Of a stretch of DNA of 64,000 nt, positions 1 to 8,027 are shown one piece after another. The stretch is from Streptomyces sp. NBC_00433. Lineage in GTDB: Bacteria > Actinomycetota > Actinomycetes > Streptomycetales > Streptomycetaceae. The DNA is taken from contig CP107926.1 in the NCBI GenBank assembly GCA_036015235.1, positions 124,001-188,000 of the forward strand, written 5' to 3'. The notes below the pieces were generated by a model. It worked only from the letters and a program-made list of their open reading frames with translations, ran no database searches and was not told the origin of the DNA. Every line of letters begins with the position of its first letter. Positions within the stretch are counted from its first letter, which is position 1. A program made the position numbers and the translations under genes.

Positions 1-4
1 GGCA

Positions 5-241
5 TCAGGCAGCTTCGCTCCGGCGGGCGGCGGCCGGCGGGACCTCGTCGGGGAAGGCCTCGTCGAACTCCCGCCGGTGCCGGTCGCCGAAGTGCGCGGC
101 GTAGCGGACGAAGAGGGCCCGCTGCTGCTCGCGCAGCGCGAGGTCGTGGAGGTACTGCTTGAGGCTCTTGCCCTCGGCGGCGGCCGCGGCGCGCACCGCC
201 TCGAGCTCCTCGTCGGTGAAGGTGATGTTCAAAGCTGGCAT
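5..241 (-). CDS. Ribbon-helix-helix-like antitoxin of a type II toxin-antitoxin pair
   Basis: This 78-residue protein has the layout of a small antitoxin. Residues 1-35 (ITFTDEELEAVRAAAAAEGK, then SLKQYLHDLAL) fit a CopG/ParD-type ribbon-helix-helix DNA-binding fold, and the charged tail would wrap the toxin. Its TGA stop (5-7) overlaps an ATG at 5-3 in the ATGA arrangement, so a co-translated partner gene starts at the left edge and runs out of the window. In actinomycetes such antitoxins often pair with Fic/Doc toxins, but the partner cannot be seen here. A perfect palindrome lies 2 bp upstream of the ATG and no clear Shine-Dalgarno is present, so the mRNA may be nearly leaderless and self-repressed. 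The fold and context are well supported. The toxin type is inferred. Confidence 0.72.
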   Translation of the reverse strand: MPALNITFTDEELEAVRAAAAAEGKSLKQYLHDLALREQQRALFVRYAAHFGDRHRREFDEAFPDEVPPAAARRSEAA

Positions 242-242
242 A

Positions 243-275
243 CCCCTGATGGTACCTGACAGGTACCATCAGGGG
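243..275. promoter_or_regulatory. Perfect palindrome, probable antitoxin autoregulatory operator
   Basis: Arms CCCCTGATGGTACCT (243-257) and AGGTACCATCAGGGG (261-275) are exact reverse complements around GAC. The site abuts the antitoxin start codon, the usual position for toxin-antitoxin autorepression. It could also form a hairpin, but it has no U-tract. Confidence 0.7.
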
Positions 276-299
276 TGAGGAATCCAGCGGAGCGGCTGA

Positions 300-705
300 T
301 GGACGGCCGACGGGCCCGCCGAGCCGACCGCCGGGATCATCGACTCCCGGTCCGCGAGGGCAGCATCCCCGGGTGCCGGCCGCCACCCGGGGCTACGACG
401 GCGGGAAGAAGGTCCCGGGCCGCAAGCGGCATGGTCACGGACCGCCTCGGCCTGTTGCCGGTCGTCGCGGCCACCGCGGCGAACACCGGCGGCCGCCGCG
501 CCACTCCTGGAACGACCGCGGGCCGCACACCGCACGATCCGCCTGGTCTGGGCAGACGGCGGCTGCACCGGCCCGCTCACCGGCTGGGCCCGCGACAGAC
601 CCCGCCGCCTCACGCTCGACATCGTCAGGCAAAGAAGCCGCGGCGTAGTCGCCGCTTCCCGCGCTGCCGAGCAGCAGGCGCGGTCCGAGATGGAGGAAGC
701 GTTGC
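300..705 (+). pseudogene. Decayed IS5-family transposase remnant
   Basis: Pieces typical of IS5-family DDE transposases appear in order but in different frames. First comes an IIDSRSVRAAS-like stretch near 330, then GYDGGKKVPGRKRH (about 391-432), then MVTDRLGLLPVVAATAAN after a frameshift at about 431, then a WADGG...GWARDR-like stretch near 545-600. The usual family block GYDxGKKxxGRKRH-xxVDTLGLLLxVVVTAA is recognisable across the frameshift. Both ends of the element are missing and at least two frameshifts separate the pieces, so no functional transposase can be made. Confidence 0.6.
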
Positions 706-706
706 G

Positions 707-743
707 GGCCGGCTCTGTTCACGTCTCGTGAACAGAGCCGGCC
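707..743. terminator. Strong hairpin (17-bp perfect stem) after the transposase remnant
   Basis: GGCCGGCTCTGTTCACG (707-723) is the exact reverse complement of 727-743, with loop TCT. It lies just beyond the transposase remnant. It has no U-run, so it could be a stem-only terminator or a relic of the element's end. Confidence 0.5.
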
Positions 744-1589
744 GCGCCTACGGCAGCCGCTCAACCGCATGCCGGCCAGAAAGCAGCAGCGGCTTGGTCA
801 CCACACGACAGACATTGAGGTATTCCAGGGGTGAGGCTGTTTCACTCCGTGACATAGGGGAACCAGCTGGAATCCCTCAACAATATCCACCATCCGACGC
901 CGCATACACACCGCTCGGCCGCCACAGCAGATCGCCGTATCCCACTCTTGCGAATGGTTGCCGCGCCGCGCGGGTCCGGGCCGCTCCGACGGCGTACGGG
1001 TCCAGATCATCACCGTTGTCGGGCACGGTCGGTCGGTGTTCGGTGTCGCCGGTGACGGCCGTCCCCTGGACCTGTGCGCGGCCACCGCGGCTTCGACGCC
1101 GGTCCCGCCCTGGTCGCCATGCCCGTCACCCCGGGCAGCGCCTCCGACCTCGGCGAGCGGATGATCCTCGCGCCGGTGGCGCTGAACCCGAACCCGGACA
1201 GCGACGCGTTGTGGTCCTCCCACGCGGAAGCGGATCGAGCGGGATACGGGCCGCGGCGTGCGCGACGGCGGGGACCGACTGCGCGGTGCTGCAGGCGCTG
1301 CGGGCCTGCCTGGGGCGGATGTCCCAGTGGACCCAGCACAGCCGGCGGGTGCTCGCGGAGGTCCGCTACGCCTTGCGGGGGACGGTGCGGCCGGAAGCCC
1401 CCCTGCTGCGCCAGGCCTTCGGCCTCGCAGCGATCGGCCGGACCGTGCCCGCATCCTGGGGATGCACCGCCTGTTGCTCCGTCAAAGGCGGAGCAACCTC
1501 ACGGCGGCACCGACAGCGTGACCCTGTGCCGAGTTCACGAGCCGCACTCTGCCCCGGCAACCGGAAGAGGGGGAGGCGGGCAGGGGCGG
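744..1589. other. Gene-poor stretch, no supportable gene
   Basis: Long open frames occur on both strands but are interrupted, lack ribosome sites and resemble no family I know. Short coding-like segments near 1140-1200 and 1280-1460 sit in different plus-strand frames, which suggests an eroded gene. Confidence 0.4.
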
Positions 1590-1832
1590 TCAAGCCGGGA
1601 GGGGGTGGCCTCCGTCGCCCTCTATGACGGTGCGCTCGGCTTCGCCGTGACTGGTGTCCTCGACGATGGTGACGTCCACGGTGCCGTCTCCGGTGGTGTC
1701 GAACTGGTACAGGTCGGCCTTGCCGTCGCCGGTGGTGTCGCTCATCCAGACGTCGGGTCTTCCATCGCCGTTGGTGTCGGCACTGAGGAGCAGGTGTTCT
1801 TCGGCGGGTATTTCGGTCGTCTCGTCGGTCAT
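1590..1832 (-). CDS. Small protein with EF-hand-like calcium loops
   Basis: The 80-residue product begins MTDETTE. It carries three successive acidic loops of the pattern DTxGDGxxD (DTNGDGRPD, DTTGDGKAD, DTTGDGTVD, about residues 19-53), each the core of an EF-hand or dockerin-type Ca2+ loop. No signal peptide or membrane helix is visible, so it is probably cytosolic. The start is the ATG at 1832, where homologous-looking sequence begins, although the ribosome site (CAGGGG about 13 nt upstream) is weak. It lies 188 bp downstream of the P450 gene on the same strand. Calcium binding is inferred from the loops, and the biological role is unknown. Confidence 0.6.
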   Translation of the reverse strand: MTDETTEIPAEEHLLLSADTNGDGRPDVWMSDTTGDGKADLYQFDTTGDGTVDVTIVEDTSHGEAERTVIEGDGGHPLPA

Positions 1833-2020
1833 GGTGGCCGCGTGCCCCTGGGCGGATTCGGCAAACCGGCGGCTGGGGCGAGCGGTGATGGGGAGTGGCC
1901 GCGGACCGGTTCTTCCCGTCGGGCCCGCTGCCGGCGGTCCGGGGTCGGGCTGCAAGGCGGTACCCGGGCCGCCCGGGGCACTGGTGGTGGGCGCAGTCGT
2001 CGGGGCTGGGTCCTGTCCGC

Positions 2021-3355
2021 TCAGCCGGTGGCAGACCGTGCGATGAGCCGCACCGGGAATGACGCCGGCGAGAGGACAAGCCGGGCCGAGCATGTGACCG
2101 GCCCTCCGATCGGCGTCAGCTCCCACCGGCCCAGCAGGGACGCCAGGATCACGGTCGCCTCCGCCTGACCGAATTCCTCCCCGATGCATTTGGTGGCGCC
2201 CGCGCCGAAGGGCAGGTAGGCGCCGCGCGTGGGCGGTGTGCCTGCGAGCCAGCGGTCCGGTTCGAAGTGGGCGGCATCGTGGTGGAATTCCTCCCGGCGG
2301 TGCAGGAGGTAGGGGCTGACCAGCACCATGCTGCCTGCCGCCAGTCGGTGGCCGCCCAGTGTGGTGTCGCGTGTGGCGGTCCGCAGTGTCAGCCAGCCCG
2401 GCGGGTAGAGCCGCAGGGTCTCCTTCACGACCCGGCCGATCAGCTTCAGTCGTGGCAGGTCCGCGAAGCCCGCCGCCCGCCCGGCGAGCACCTCGTCCGC
2501 CTCGGCCCGTACCGCGGCGAGGACGTCCGGGCGGCCCGACAGCAGGTGGACGGCCCACACCACAGCCGACGACGTCGTCTCCCCGCCGGCCAGCAGCAGC
2601 ACGGCGACCTGGTCGGAGAGCTCTTGGTGCGACAGTGCGCGGCCCTCCTCGTCCCGGGCTGCCAGCAGCCGCGACATCAGGTCGTCCTGTCCGGTGCCCG
2701 GCTCGCCGTAGCCCGCGATGAGCCGGCGCACCTGGGCCTGCCAGTGTGCGAGGGCCCGTGCGTAGCGGCGGTTGCCCGGCGTCGGCAACCGGCCGATGCC
2801 GGGCAGTGCCGCCCGGGAGGTGAGGCCGCTGAGGAAGACGTCGAAGGCGTTCCGCAGTTCTCGCGCCTGCTGTCCGTCCAGTCGGGACGAGAACAGCGTG
2901 GCGAGTGCCACCCTGGTGGTGAGGTCGAACATGGCCTCGGTGAGGTCGAGTACCTGGCTGTCCCGCCAGTCGGAGGTGGCCGCGGTCACCTGGTCGCGCA
3001 TCACCTCGACGTAGCCGCGCAGGTGCTCGTGCCGGAAGGCCGGTTGCATCACCAGTCGCTGCCGGCGGTGATCGTGGTATTTGGCGGTCGCGAGACCCGC
3101 GCCCATGGCCTGGCGCACTTTGTCGTAGACGGGGCCGGTGCGGTCGAAGCGCCGGAAGTCGGTCAGCACCTCGTGGGCCACGTCCGGGTGGCAGGCCACG
3201 AACGCCCGCCAGGGGCCGAGCCGCACCTGCACCAGGTCCCCGTACTCCGGCAGCGAGTCCAGGAAGCCCAGCGGGTCCCGACGCAACCGCAGGAAGTGGC
3301 CGACCGCCGGCCGGCTCCCCGGCACCCGCGCGAACTCCGTACCACGATCGCCCAC
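2021..3355 (-). CDS. Cytochrome P450 monooxygenase
   Basis: A full-length soluble bacterial P450 of 444 residues. The I-helix oxygen-activation motif AGGETTSS, the K-helix KETLR (ExxR), FEPDRW (the PERF-like region) and the haem loop PFGAGATKCIG, with Cys as axial thiolate, are all present and in order. It has no N-terminal anchor, so it needs ferredoxin and ferredoxin reductase, neither of which is encoded nearby. The general style is that of terpenoid-oxidising Streptomyces P450s, but no terpene synthase is present and the substrate cannot be named. The GTG at 3355 is the only reasonable start and it has a poor ribosome site. Confidence 0.93.
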   Translation of the reverse strand: MGDRGTEFARVPGSRPAVGHFLRLRRDPLGFLDSLPEYGDLVQVRLGPWRAFVACHPDVAHEVLTDFRRFDRTGPVYDKVRQAMGAGLATAKYHDHRRQRLVMQPAFRHEHLRGYVEVMRDQVTAATSDWRDSQVLDLTEAMFDLTTRVALATLFSSRLDGQQARELRNAFDVFLSGLTSRAALPGIGRLPTPGNRRYARALAHWQAQVRRLIAGYGEPGTGQDDLMSRLLAARDEEGRALSHQELSDQVAVLLLAGGETTSSAVVWAVHLLSGRPDVLAAVRAEADEVLAGRAAGFADLPRLKLIGRVVKETLRLYPPGWLTLRTATRDTTLGGHRLAAGSMVLVSPYLLHRREEFHHDAAHFEPDRWLAGTPPTRGAYLPFGAGATKCIGEEFGQAEATVILASLLGRWELTPIGGPVTCSARLVLSPASFPVRLIARSATG

Positions 3356-3461
3356 TGTCAGACTCCGTCCCCGCTCACGTCACCCGGTGCCCGCTCGTCC
3401 CGGGTGCGGACGCCATCCTTGCCGGACCGTAACCATGCAGGCCGGGCGGCGGTGTTGTCGC

Positions 3462-3860
3462 TCAGCGAGCGAACTTCTCGATGGCAGCCGGGGTGAGGGG
3501 GGTGAAGAAGTTGACGAGGTTGCCGTCGGGGTCGCGGAACAGGAGCGAACGGTTGCCCCAGGGCATCGTGGTGGGTTCGTTGACGAAGTCCTCCACGAAG
3601 CCGGTCAGGTTCTTGTGCACGCCGTCCACGTCGTCGACGAGGAATTCGAGGATGACACTGTGGTTGTCGGCCGGGCGGGCGGAGCCGGGCGCGAACAGGG
3701 GGACGGTGCGGGTGCTGCCGATCGCGAGGGTGGCCGAGGTGGTCCTGAGCTCCGCGAAGTCCTCGTTGGACCAGTCGGCAGATACTCCGGTGGCGCACTC
3801 GTAGAAGTTGACGAGGCGGGCGACGTCGCCCGTGATGATGCGGATAGAGGCAAAGTCCAT
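3462..3860 (-). CDS. VOC/glyoxalase-fold protein
   Basis: A 132-residue single-repeat vicinal-oxygen-chelate protein. It starts MDFASIRIITGDVARLVNFY, and ends with the typical FRDPDGNLVNFF strand before a short tail. These domains act as glyoxalase-like enzymes, dioxygenases or resistance proteins that bind a small ligand. The ATG at 3860 is preceded by AGGAGAAG. It is divergent from the WYL regulator at 3951, and the 90 bp between them hold an 11-bp-arm palindrome. Control by that regulator is therefore likely. The ligand is unknown. Confidence 0.85.
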   Translation of the reverse strand: MDFASIRIITGDVARLVNFYECATGVSADWSNEDFAELRTTSATLAIGSTRTVPLFAPGSARPADNHSVILEFLVDDVDGVHKNLTGFVEDFVNEPTTMPWGNRSLLFRDPDGNLVNFFTPLTPAAIEKFAR

Positions 3861-3906
3861 GGTCTTCTCCTGGTCCGTCGGTGCTTCTGATCGCAAGCTA
3901 CGACGA

Positions 3907-3931
3907 ATACCGGGCGGAACCCGCCCGGTAT
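3907..3931. promoter_or_regulatory. Palindromic operator between VOC gene and WYL regulator
   Basis: ATACCGGGCGG (3907-3917) and CCGCCCGGTAT (3921-3931) are exact inverted repeats separated by AAC. The site ends 19 bp before the WYL gene ATG and lies 47 bp from the VOC gene, so one protein bound here could repress both. Confidence 0.65.
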
Positions 3932-3950
3932 ATGCGGGAGACTTCGGGGC

Positions 3951-4946
3951 ATGCCTCGCCCCGTTGCCCGCGTGCTCGCCCTGCTGGAACTCCTGCAGTC
4001 GGGCGGCATCCGGACCGTGACCGAACTCGCCGATCGGCTCGACGTCGATGAGCGCACCGTGCGGCGATACGCCGGTCACCTCGTCGACCTCGATGTGCCC
4101 GTCGAGTCGGTGCGCGGCCGCTACGGCGGCTACCGCCTCGCCCCCGGTTACCGCATGCCTCCGCTCATGCTGAGCGACGACGAAGCGCTCGCCGTGCTGC
4201 TCGGCCTGGTCGCGGGTCGGCGAGCCGGCTTGGCCACGGACACGGCGAGTGAGACGGCGGCGGCCAAGATCCGACGAGTGCTGCCCGAGCGGCTGAGCCG
4301 CAGACTCGACGCCGTGCTCGGCTCCCTTGCCTTCACGGATCGGCCCGGCGGGGCGGTCGCCCCCGAATCCACGGTCCTGCTCGCGATCGCCGACGCGGTC
4401 GACCATCACCGGCCGATCTCGATCCGGTACACAGCCGCCGACGGCCGGCGCAGCGAACGCACACTTCACCCGCACGGGGTCGTCGCCCACTCGGGCCGGT
4501 GGTACGTCACGGCTGCGGATCTCACGGCCGGCGAGGACCGGACGTTTCGGCTGGATCGCATCGCCGGGGTGAGGACCCTACCCGGCTCGTTCGAACCGCC
4601 CGCCGGACTCGACCCGGCGGAGCGCGTACTGACCGGGCTCGCCACAGCTCCGTACCGGCATGAGGTGGCCCTGCGGATCCAGGGGACGGCCGAGCAGATC
4701 CACACCCGGCTTCCCGCCGGCATCGCGATCGTGGAGGAACTCCCTTCCCCGAGCGGCGCAGATCCGCAGGCCGTGCGCTGGTCCCGCGTCGGACTCCGGG
4801 TGGAACGGCTCGACTGGCTGCCGGCTGTCCTCGCCTCGCTGGACCGGCCCTTCATCGTCGAACGCCCAGATGAGCTCCGCGGCCTCGTCGAAGCTCTCGC
4901 CGAACGGCTCACGAACTCTGCCCGGCGAAGCCCGCCTCACGCATGA
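3951..4946 (+). CDS. YafY-type HTH-WYL transcriptional regulator
   Basis: The 331-residue protein has an N-terminal winged helix of the DeoR/HTH_11 type (RVLALLELLQ...VTELADRLDVDERTVRRYAGHL, residues about 6-45). A WYL ligand-sensing domain (about 140-210, with GRWYVTAADL and FRLDRIAGV) and a C-terminal WCX-like extension follow. WYL proteins sense small molecules or nucleic acid and often control the divergent neighbour, here the VOC gene. The start codon follows the palindrome very closely, so the leader is short. Confidence 0.9.
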   Translation: MPRPVARVLALLELLQSGGIRTVTELADRLDVDERTVRRYAGHLVDLDVPVESVRGRYGGYRLAPGYRMPPLMLSDDEALAVLLGLVAGRRAGLATDTASETAAAKIRRVLPERLSRRLDAVLGSLAFTDRPGGAVAPESTVLLAIADAVDHHRPISIRYTAADGRRSERTLHPHGVVAHSGRWYVTAADLTAGEDRTFRLDRIAGVRTLPGSFEPPAGLDPAERVLTGLATAPYRHEVALRIQGTAEQIHTRLPAGIAIVEELPSPSGADPQAVRWSRVGLRVERLDWLPAVLASLDRPFIVERPDELRGLVEALAERLTNSARRSPPHA

Positions 4947-4973
4947 CGGATCGCTCGGGCCCTCCCCTCCCCC

Positions 4974-5175
4974 GGTACCGGTTCGACCCGCCCAGGTTCT
5001 GCTGATCCCCCGTCGCCGGACGACCGGCTGCCCCAGGACCACCTGGCCCGGTTCGTCGCCCTGGTCGACGATGTGCCGGACCTTACGCCGGTCCTGGCTG
5101 ACTGCACCGAGAAGCGCGGCTGTCCGCCCTACGGCCCCAGGTCGACGGTGCGGCTGCGGACGGGGAGTCGGTCAT
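4974..5175 (+). pseudogene. 5' fragment of an IS1182-family transposase
   Basis: One plus-strand frame reads LPQDHLARFVALVDDVPDL followed by CPPYGPRSTVRLRTG. This matches the start of IS1182-type transposases (LLPPSLDDWLPEDHLARFV...GAPPYDPRLMVRLLLYG). The similarity stops near 5165 and the remaining roughly 400 residues are absent, so this is a truncated remnant. Confidence 0.6.
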
Positions 5176-5579
5176 GACGACCTTCCAGGTCGCGCTCCGG
5201 TGGGGCTGCCCGGCGCGCTGAGCAGCCGGCGCCAGCGCGGTTGTTCGGTGACTGTCACGGTCAGGCACAGCACGGTCGCCGCGGTGGCGGCCCACCAGGG
5301 CCAGAGCGCCCACGTTGCCGCTGTGGCGGCTGCGAGCTGCATCAGCACCAGGAGGATCGTCACGATACCGGGCACCGGTACGGGTGTGCCGCCGCCGGGC
5401 CTGTCGCCCGGCGTGCTGAAGAGCGCGGGCAGCCCGATCAGTATCGCCACGGCGCCTATCGCCAGGGCTGTCGAGTGCGGCCACAGGGCCCAGGGAGCGC
5501 CCACCCACGCGATGAGTTCGGTGAGGAATCGCAGTGCCCCTCGGGCATAGTCGTTCCGGGACGGATTCTTGTCGATCAC
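5172..5579 (-). CDS. Small integral membrane protein, DUF2568/YrdB-like
   Basis: A 135-residue protein with about four hydrophobic segments: residues 15-33 (ALRFLTELIAWVGAPWALW), 38-54, 70-88 and 91-107. The opening RFLTELIAW and overall length resemble the DUF2568 (YrdB) family of unknown function. It is the last gene of a likely operon with the TetR regulator 22 bp upstream and the hydrolase before that. The GTG at 5579 has no good ribosome site, so an internal start is possible. Confidence 0.6.
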   Translation of the reverse strand: MIDKNPSRNDYARGALRFLTELIAWVGAPWALWPHSTALAIGAVAILIGLPALFSTPGDRPGGGTPVPVPGIVTILLVLMQLAAATAATWALWPWWAATAATVLCLTVTVTEQPRWRRLLSAPGSPTGARPGRSS

Positions 5580-5601
5580 AGGAGTGGCCGCCTGTCGTTC
5601 G

Positions 5602-6198
5602 TCAGCGGGTGGGCGCTGCGGGCCCGGGGGTTGGCGTGGTGGCCTGGAGTCCCTGGTCGATGAAGGTGATCATCCAGGTGAAGCTGTCGTCGGCGTCTGT
5701 GTCGTACTGGAAGCCGCCTGCGACTTCGAGGGTCGAGAACCCGTGCAGCATGCTGCGCAGCATCCGCAGGGCGTGGACCTCCTGGGCGGGGTCCAGGTGG
5801 TATCCGCGCAGCACGGCCGAGAGGGAGCTGAGCGCCCGGTTGCCGGCGGGGACGAACGGGTCGTCGGGCCCGTCCGGGCGTGCGCTGTTGACTGCCGTGT
5901 ACCGGCCGGGATGTTCTCGCACATATGCGCGCATGGCCTGCGCGGCGGCGGCGAGGGCGTCGCCGCCGGCGCGGCCCTGTGTCGCGTCGCGGATGGCGTC
6001 GCCGAGTTCGGTCGCGGCCAGGACGGCGATCCGGTGGGCGAGGTCGGCCTGACCGGTGATGTGCTTGTAGAGCGAGGGGGTCTTGACCCCGAGCCGTTCG
6101 GCGACCAGGCCCATGCTGAGCTGGGCGAACCCGATCTCGTCGACCAGCGTGGCGCCGGCCTCGGTGATCGACGCCGGGGACAGTCCGGCCCTAGGCAA
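5602..6198 (-). CDS. TetR/AcrR family regulator with WHG-type C-terminal domain
   Basis: 198 residues. The N-terminal helix-turn-helix (ITEAGATLVDEIGFAQLSMGLVAERLGVKTPSLYKHI, about 10-46) is classic TetR. The C-terminal half (YVREHPGRYTAVNSARP...SMLHGFSTLEVAGGF) fits the WHG ligand-binding domain. The TTG start overlaps the last 8 bp of the upstream hydrolase gene, so translation is probably coupled. A natural target is the inverted and direct repeat upstream of the hydrolase (7042-7081), which gives an autoregulated operon. Confidence 0.88.
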   Translation of the reverse strand: MPRAGLSPASITEAGATLVDEIGFAQLSMGLVAERLGVKTPSLYKHITGQADLAHRIAVLAATELGDAIRDATQGRAGGDALAAAAQAMRAYVREHPGRYTAVNSARPDGPDDPFVPAGNRALSSLSAVLRGYHLDPAQEVHALRMLRSMLHGFSTLEVAGGFQYDTDADDSFTWMITFIDQGLQATTPTPGPAAPTR

Positions 6199-7024
6199 GG
6201 GTCAGCGTCCTGGCCAGGAAGGGCAGGGCCAGCGCGACGACCTTCTCGGGTGTCTGGGCGTGCATGTAGTGGCCGGCGCCCTCGATGACCGCCAGTTCGC
6301 CGAGGCCCTGGGGCAGGTCGGCGATGATCCGCTCGCCCTCGGCGCGCGGGTCGGCCCAGTCGGGGTCGGCGCTGCCCTCGATCACCAGGACCGGGCAGGC
6401 GACGTTGGGCAACTGCGCGCCGGCGTCGGCGGCGGACTGGCACATGGCCTGCAGAGCCTTCATCCGGCCGGGCTCGCTCATCTTGGCCTCGATGCGGGCC
6501 AGTTCGCCGTCCCAGTCGGCGGGCTTGGCCGGGTACGCCAGGTCGAGGTACTTCTTCCAGGCCGGCAGGCTTCCCAGCAGGGCGACCCGCGCCATCCGGG
6601 TGGCACCGGACCGGTAGCGCTTCACCCGCATTAGTCCGCCGAGGTCGTTCAGCTGTTTGCGGGTGAACGGTGCCAGTTCGATGACGCCGGCGATCAGGTC
6701 GGGCGCGGTGGCGGCCGCGATGGTCGCGGCTCCGCCGCTCATCGACTGGCCGATGATGACGGCCGGGCCGCCGAGGAGGCGCACCAGGGCGACCAGGTCG
6801 CCGGCGATGTCGGAGCGGCTGTAACCGTCCCAGCCGAGGCTGGAGTCGCCGCAGCCACGCACGTCGACGTTCGCAACCCGGTAGCCGGCCGCGGCCAGGG
6901 CCGGAGCGACGAAACGGTAGGAGTGCCGGCTGTCGCCCAGGCCGTGTGCCAGAACGACGAGAGGGCCCTCACCGATCAGGTCGTAGGCGATGGTGTTGTC
7001 GCCGATGGTCAGGTGCTCGGTCAT
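6191..7024 (-). CDS. Alpha/beta-fold hydrolase
   Basis: 277 residues with a canonical alpha/beta hydrolase core. The oxyanion region is VVLAHGLGDS, the nucleophile elbow is GQSMSGG, the acid lies in the VIEGSADPDW region, and the catalytic His is in EGAGHYMHA. The start codon at 7024 follows GGAGGAAG. It is first in an operon with a TetR regulator, an arrangement common for hydrolases that inactivate a toxic ester or lactone inducer. The substrate is unknown. Confidence 0.9.
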   Translation of the reverse strand: MTEHLTIGDNTIAYDLIGEGPLVVLAHGLGDSRHSYRFVAPALAAAGYRVANVDVRGCGDSSLGWDGYSRSDIAGDLVALVRLLGGPAVIIGQSMSGGAATIAAATAPDLIAGVIELAPFTRKQLNDLGGLMRVKRYRSGATRMARVALLGSLPAWKKYLDLAYPAKPADWDGELARIEAKMSEPGRMKALQAMCQSAADAGAQLPNVACPVLVIEGSADPDWADPRAEGERIIADLPQGLGELAVIEGAGHYMHAQTPEKVVALALPFLARTLTLA

Positions 7025-7041
7025 GACTTCCTCCACTGGAT

Positions 7042-7081
7042 TGGCTAACTGCATTAACCATAAGCTAGTGGCGTTAGCCAT
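7042..7081. promoter_or_regulatory. Operator repeats upstream of hydrolase-TetR operon
   Basis: TGGCTAAC (7042-7049) is inverted at 7073-7080 (GTTAGCCA). GCATTAACCAT (7051-7061) repeats as GCGTTAGCCAT (7071-7081), exactly two helical turns away. This AT-richer cluster overlaps the expected promoter and suits binding by two TetR dimers. Confidence 0.6.
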
Positions 7082-7334
7082 GTCAACGCACCTCCCGGTC
7101 ATCGGCTGGTTCCGGCACCCGAGGGTGGCGGTGGGTTTCGGGCCCGGCGCGAGGTAGGACGCGCTCGGCGCCCAGCGCGAAGCCGGGGATGGACGTGCCG
7201 GCGAACTCGCCACGACCGGGGTTCTCCGGCGCGAAGTCGATCAGCGCGGACGACGCGCCGCGGTGGCGCCTCCGGCGCCGACGCCTTGGACGAAGCCGAC
7301 AATCGATCGTCCGTTGCCGGGGGTAGCCATCGGT

Positions 7335-7688
7335 GGCCGGGCCGGGAACCGGTCGGTCGAACTCGTCGGCGAGCTGTCCCTGGCCAGCAACCGCTTCCGC
7401 ACCCTGTGGGCACGGCACGACATCAAAGCGCTCGGCTGCACCAGCACCGTCAACCATCCGGTCGTGGGCGAACCGCGCCTCAACCGCGAGAAGCTCGCCG
7501 TCGGAGACCTGCTGCTCGTGCTCTACTACCCGGACCAGGACAGCGACGCCGCCGAGAAGCTCCACCTGCCGGCCTCCCTCGCCCCCGCCGGCGGGCAGCA
7601 GCCCGCTGCCGCCGTCGACCCGCCGGCAGGCCGCGACGTCGACGCCTGCCACCAGTCGCAGGGCGGCCGGGGCCGACGCAGACCGTGA
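7335..7688 (+). pseudogene. 3' fragment of an MmyB-type XRE regulator
   Basis: The frame ending at 7688 reads ELVGELSLASNRFRTLWARHD followed by TVNHPVVGEPRLNREKLAV and LVLYYPDQDSDAAEKL. This is the second half of the MmyB-like ligand-binding domain of actinobacterial XRE regulators (family pattern LVGELSLRSPEFRxLWARHDV...HHPVVGELTL). The HTH and the first half of the sensor domain are missing, so it is a truncated remnant. Confidence 0.6.
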
Positions 7689-7980
7689 CGCCCTGCTCGC
7701 TCCGACCGTTGCCGAGGCGGTCACAAGAGACTCGGGGCGTGCGGGTCCTGGCTGCGTGGCGCTCGGTCGTCGCGGGAGAAGCCAGGCCGACCGTGAGCTT
7801 GGACGACCCCGAGTCCACGCCCGAGCCGGTGGAGAGGTTCAGCCGAGACGGCAACGAGGATGTACGGCACCGGGCTTGCGTCCGACCCGCGCCTTTCGCC
7901 CGCGTCAGCGGTCCGGCTGCCCGGCTCCGGCCCCGAAGCCGGGGCCGCCGGCAGTTGCCCGCCGGGAGAGGACGGCCGGC

Positions 7981-8017
7981 CTCCCGGTGGGCCCCGGGTT
8001 TCGGGGCGCACCGGGAG
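7981..8017 (-). terminator. Terminator of the exported-protein gene
   Basis: A nested hairpin has outer arms CTCCCGGTG/CACCGGGAG and inner arms GCCCCG/CGGGGC with a GGTTT loop. It starts 11 bp after the stop codon of the gene at 8028-8981. There is no U-tract, as is usual for Streptomyces. Confidence 0.65.
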
Positions 8018-8027
8018 CGGGGAGCGG

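Noticed and set aside
275..1627. 450-residue open frame on the plus strand
   Set aside because: It runs through several pieces of a frameshifted transposase and a strong hairpin. Its composition is Arg/Pro-rich, as in chance high-GC frames, and no ribosome site is present.
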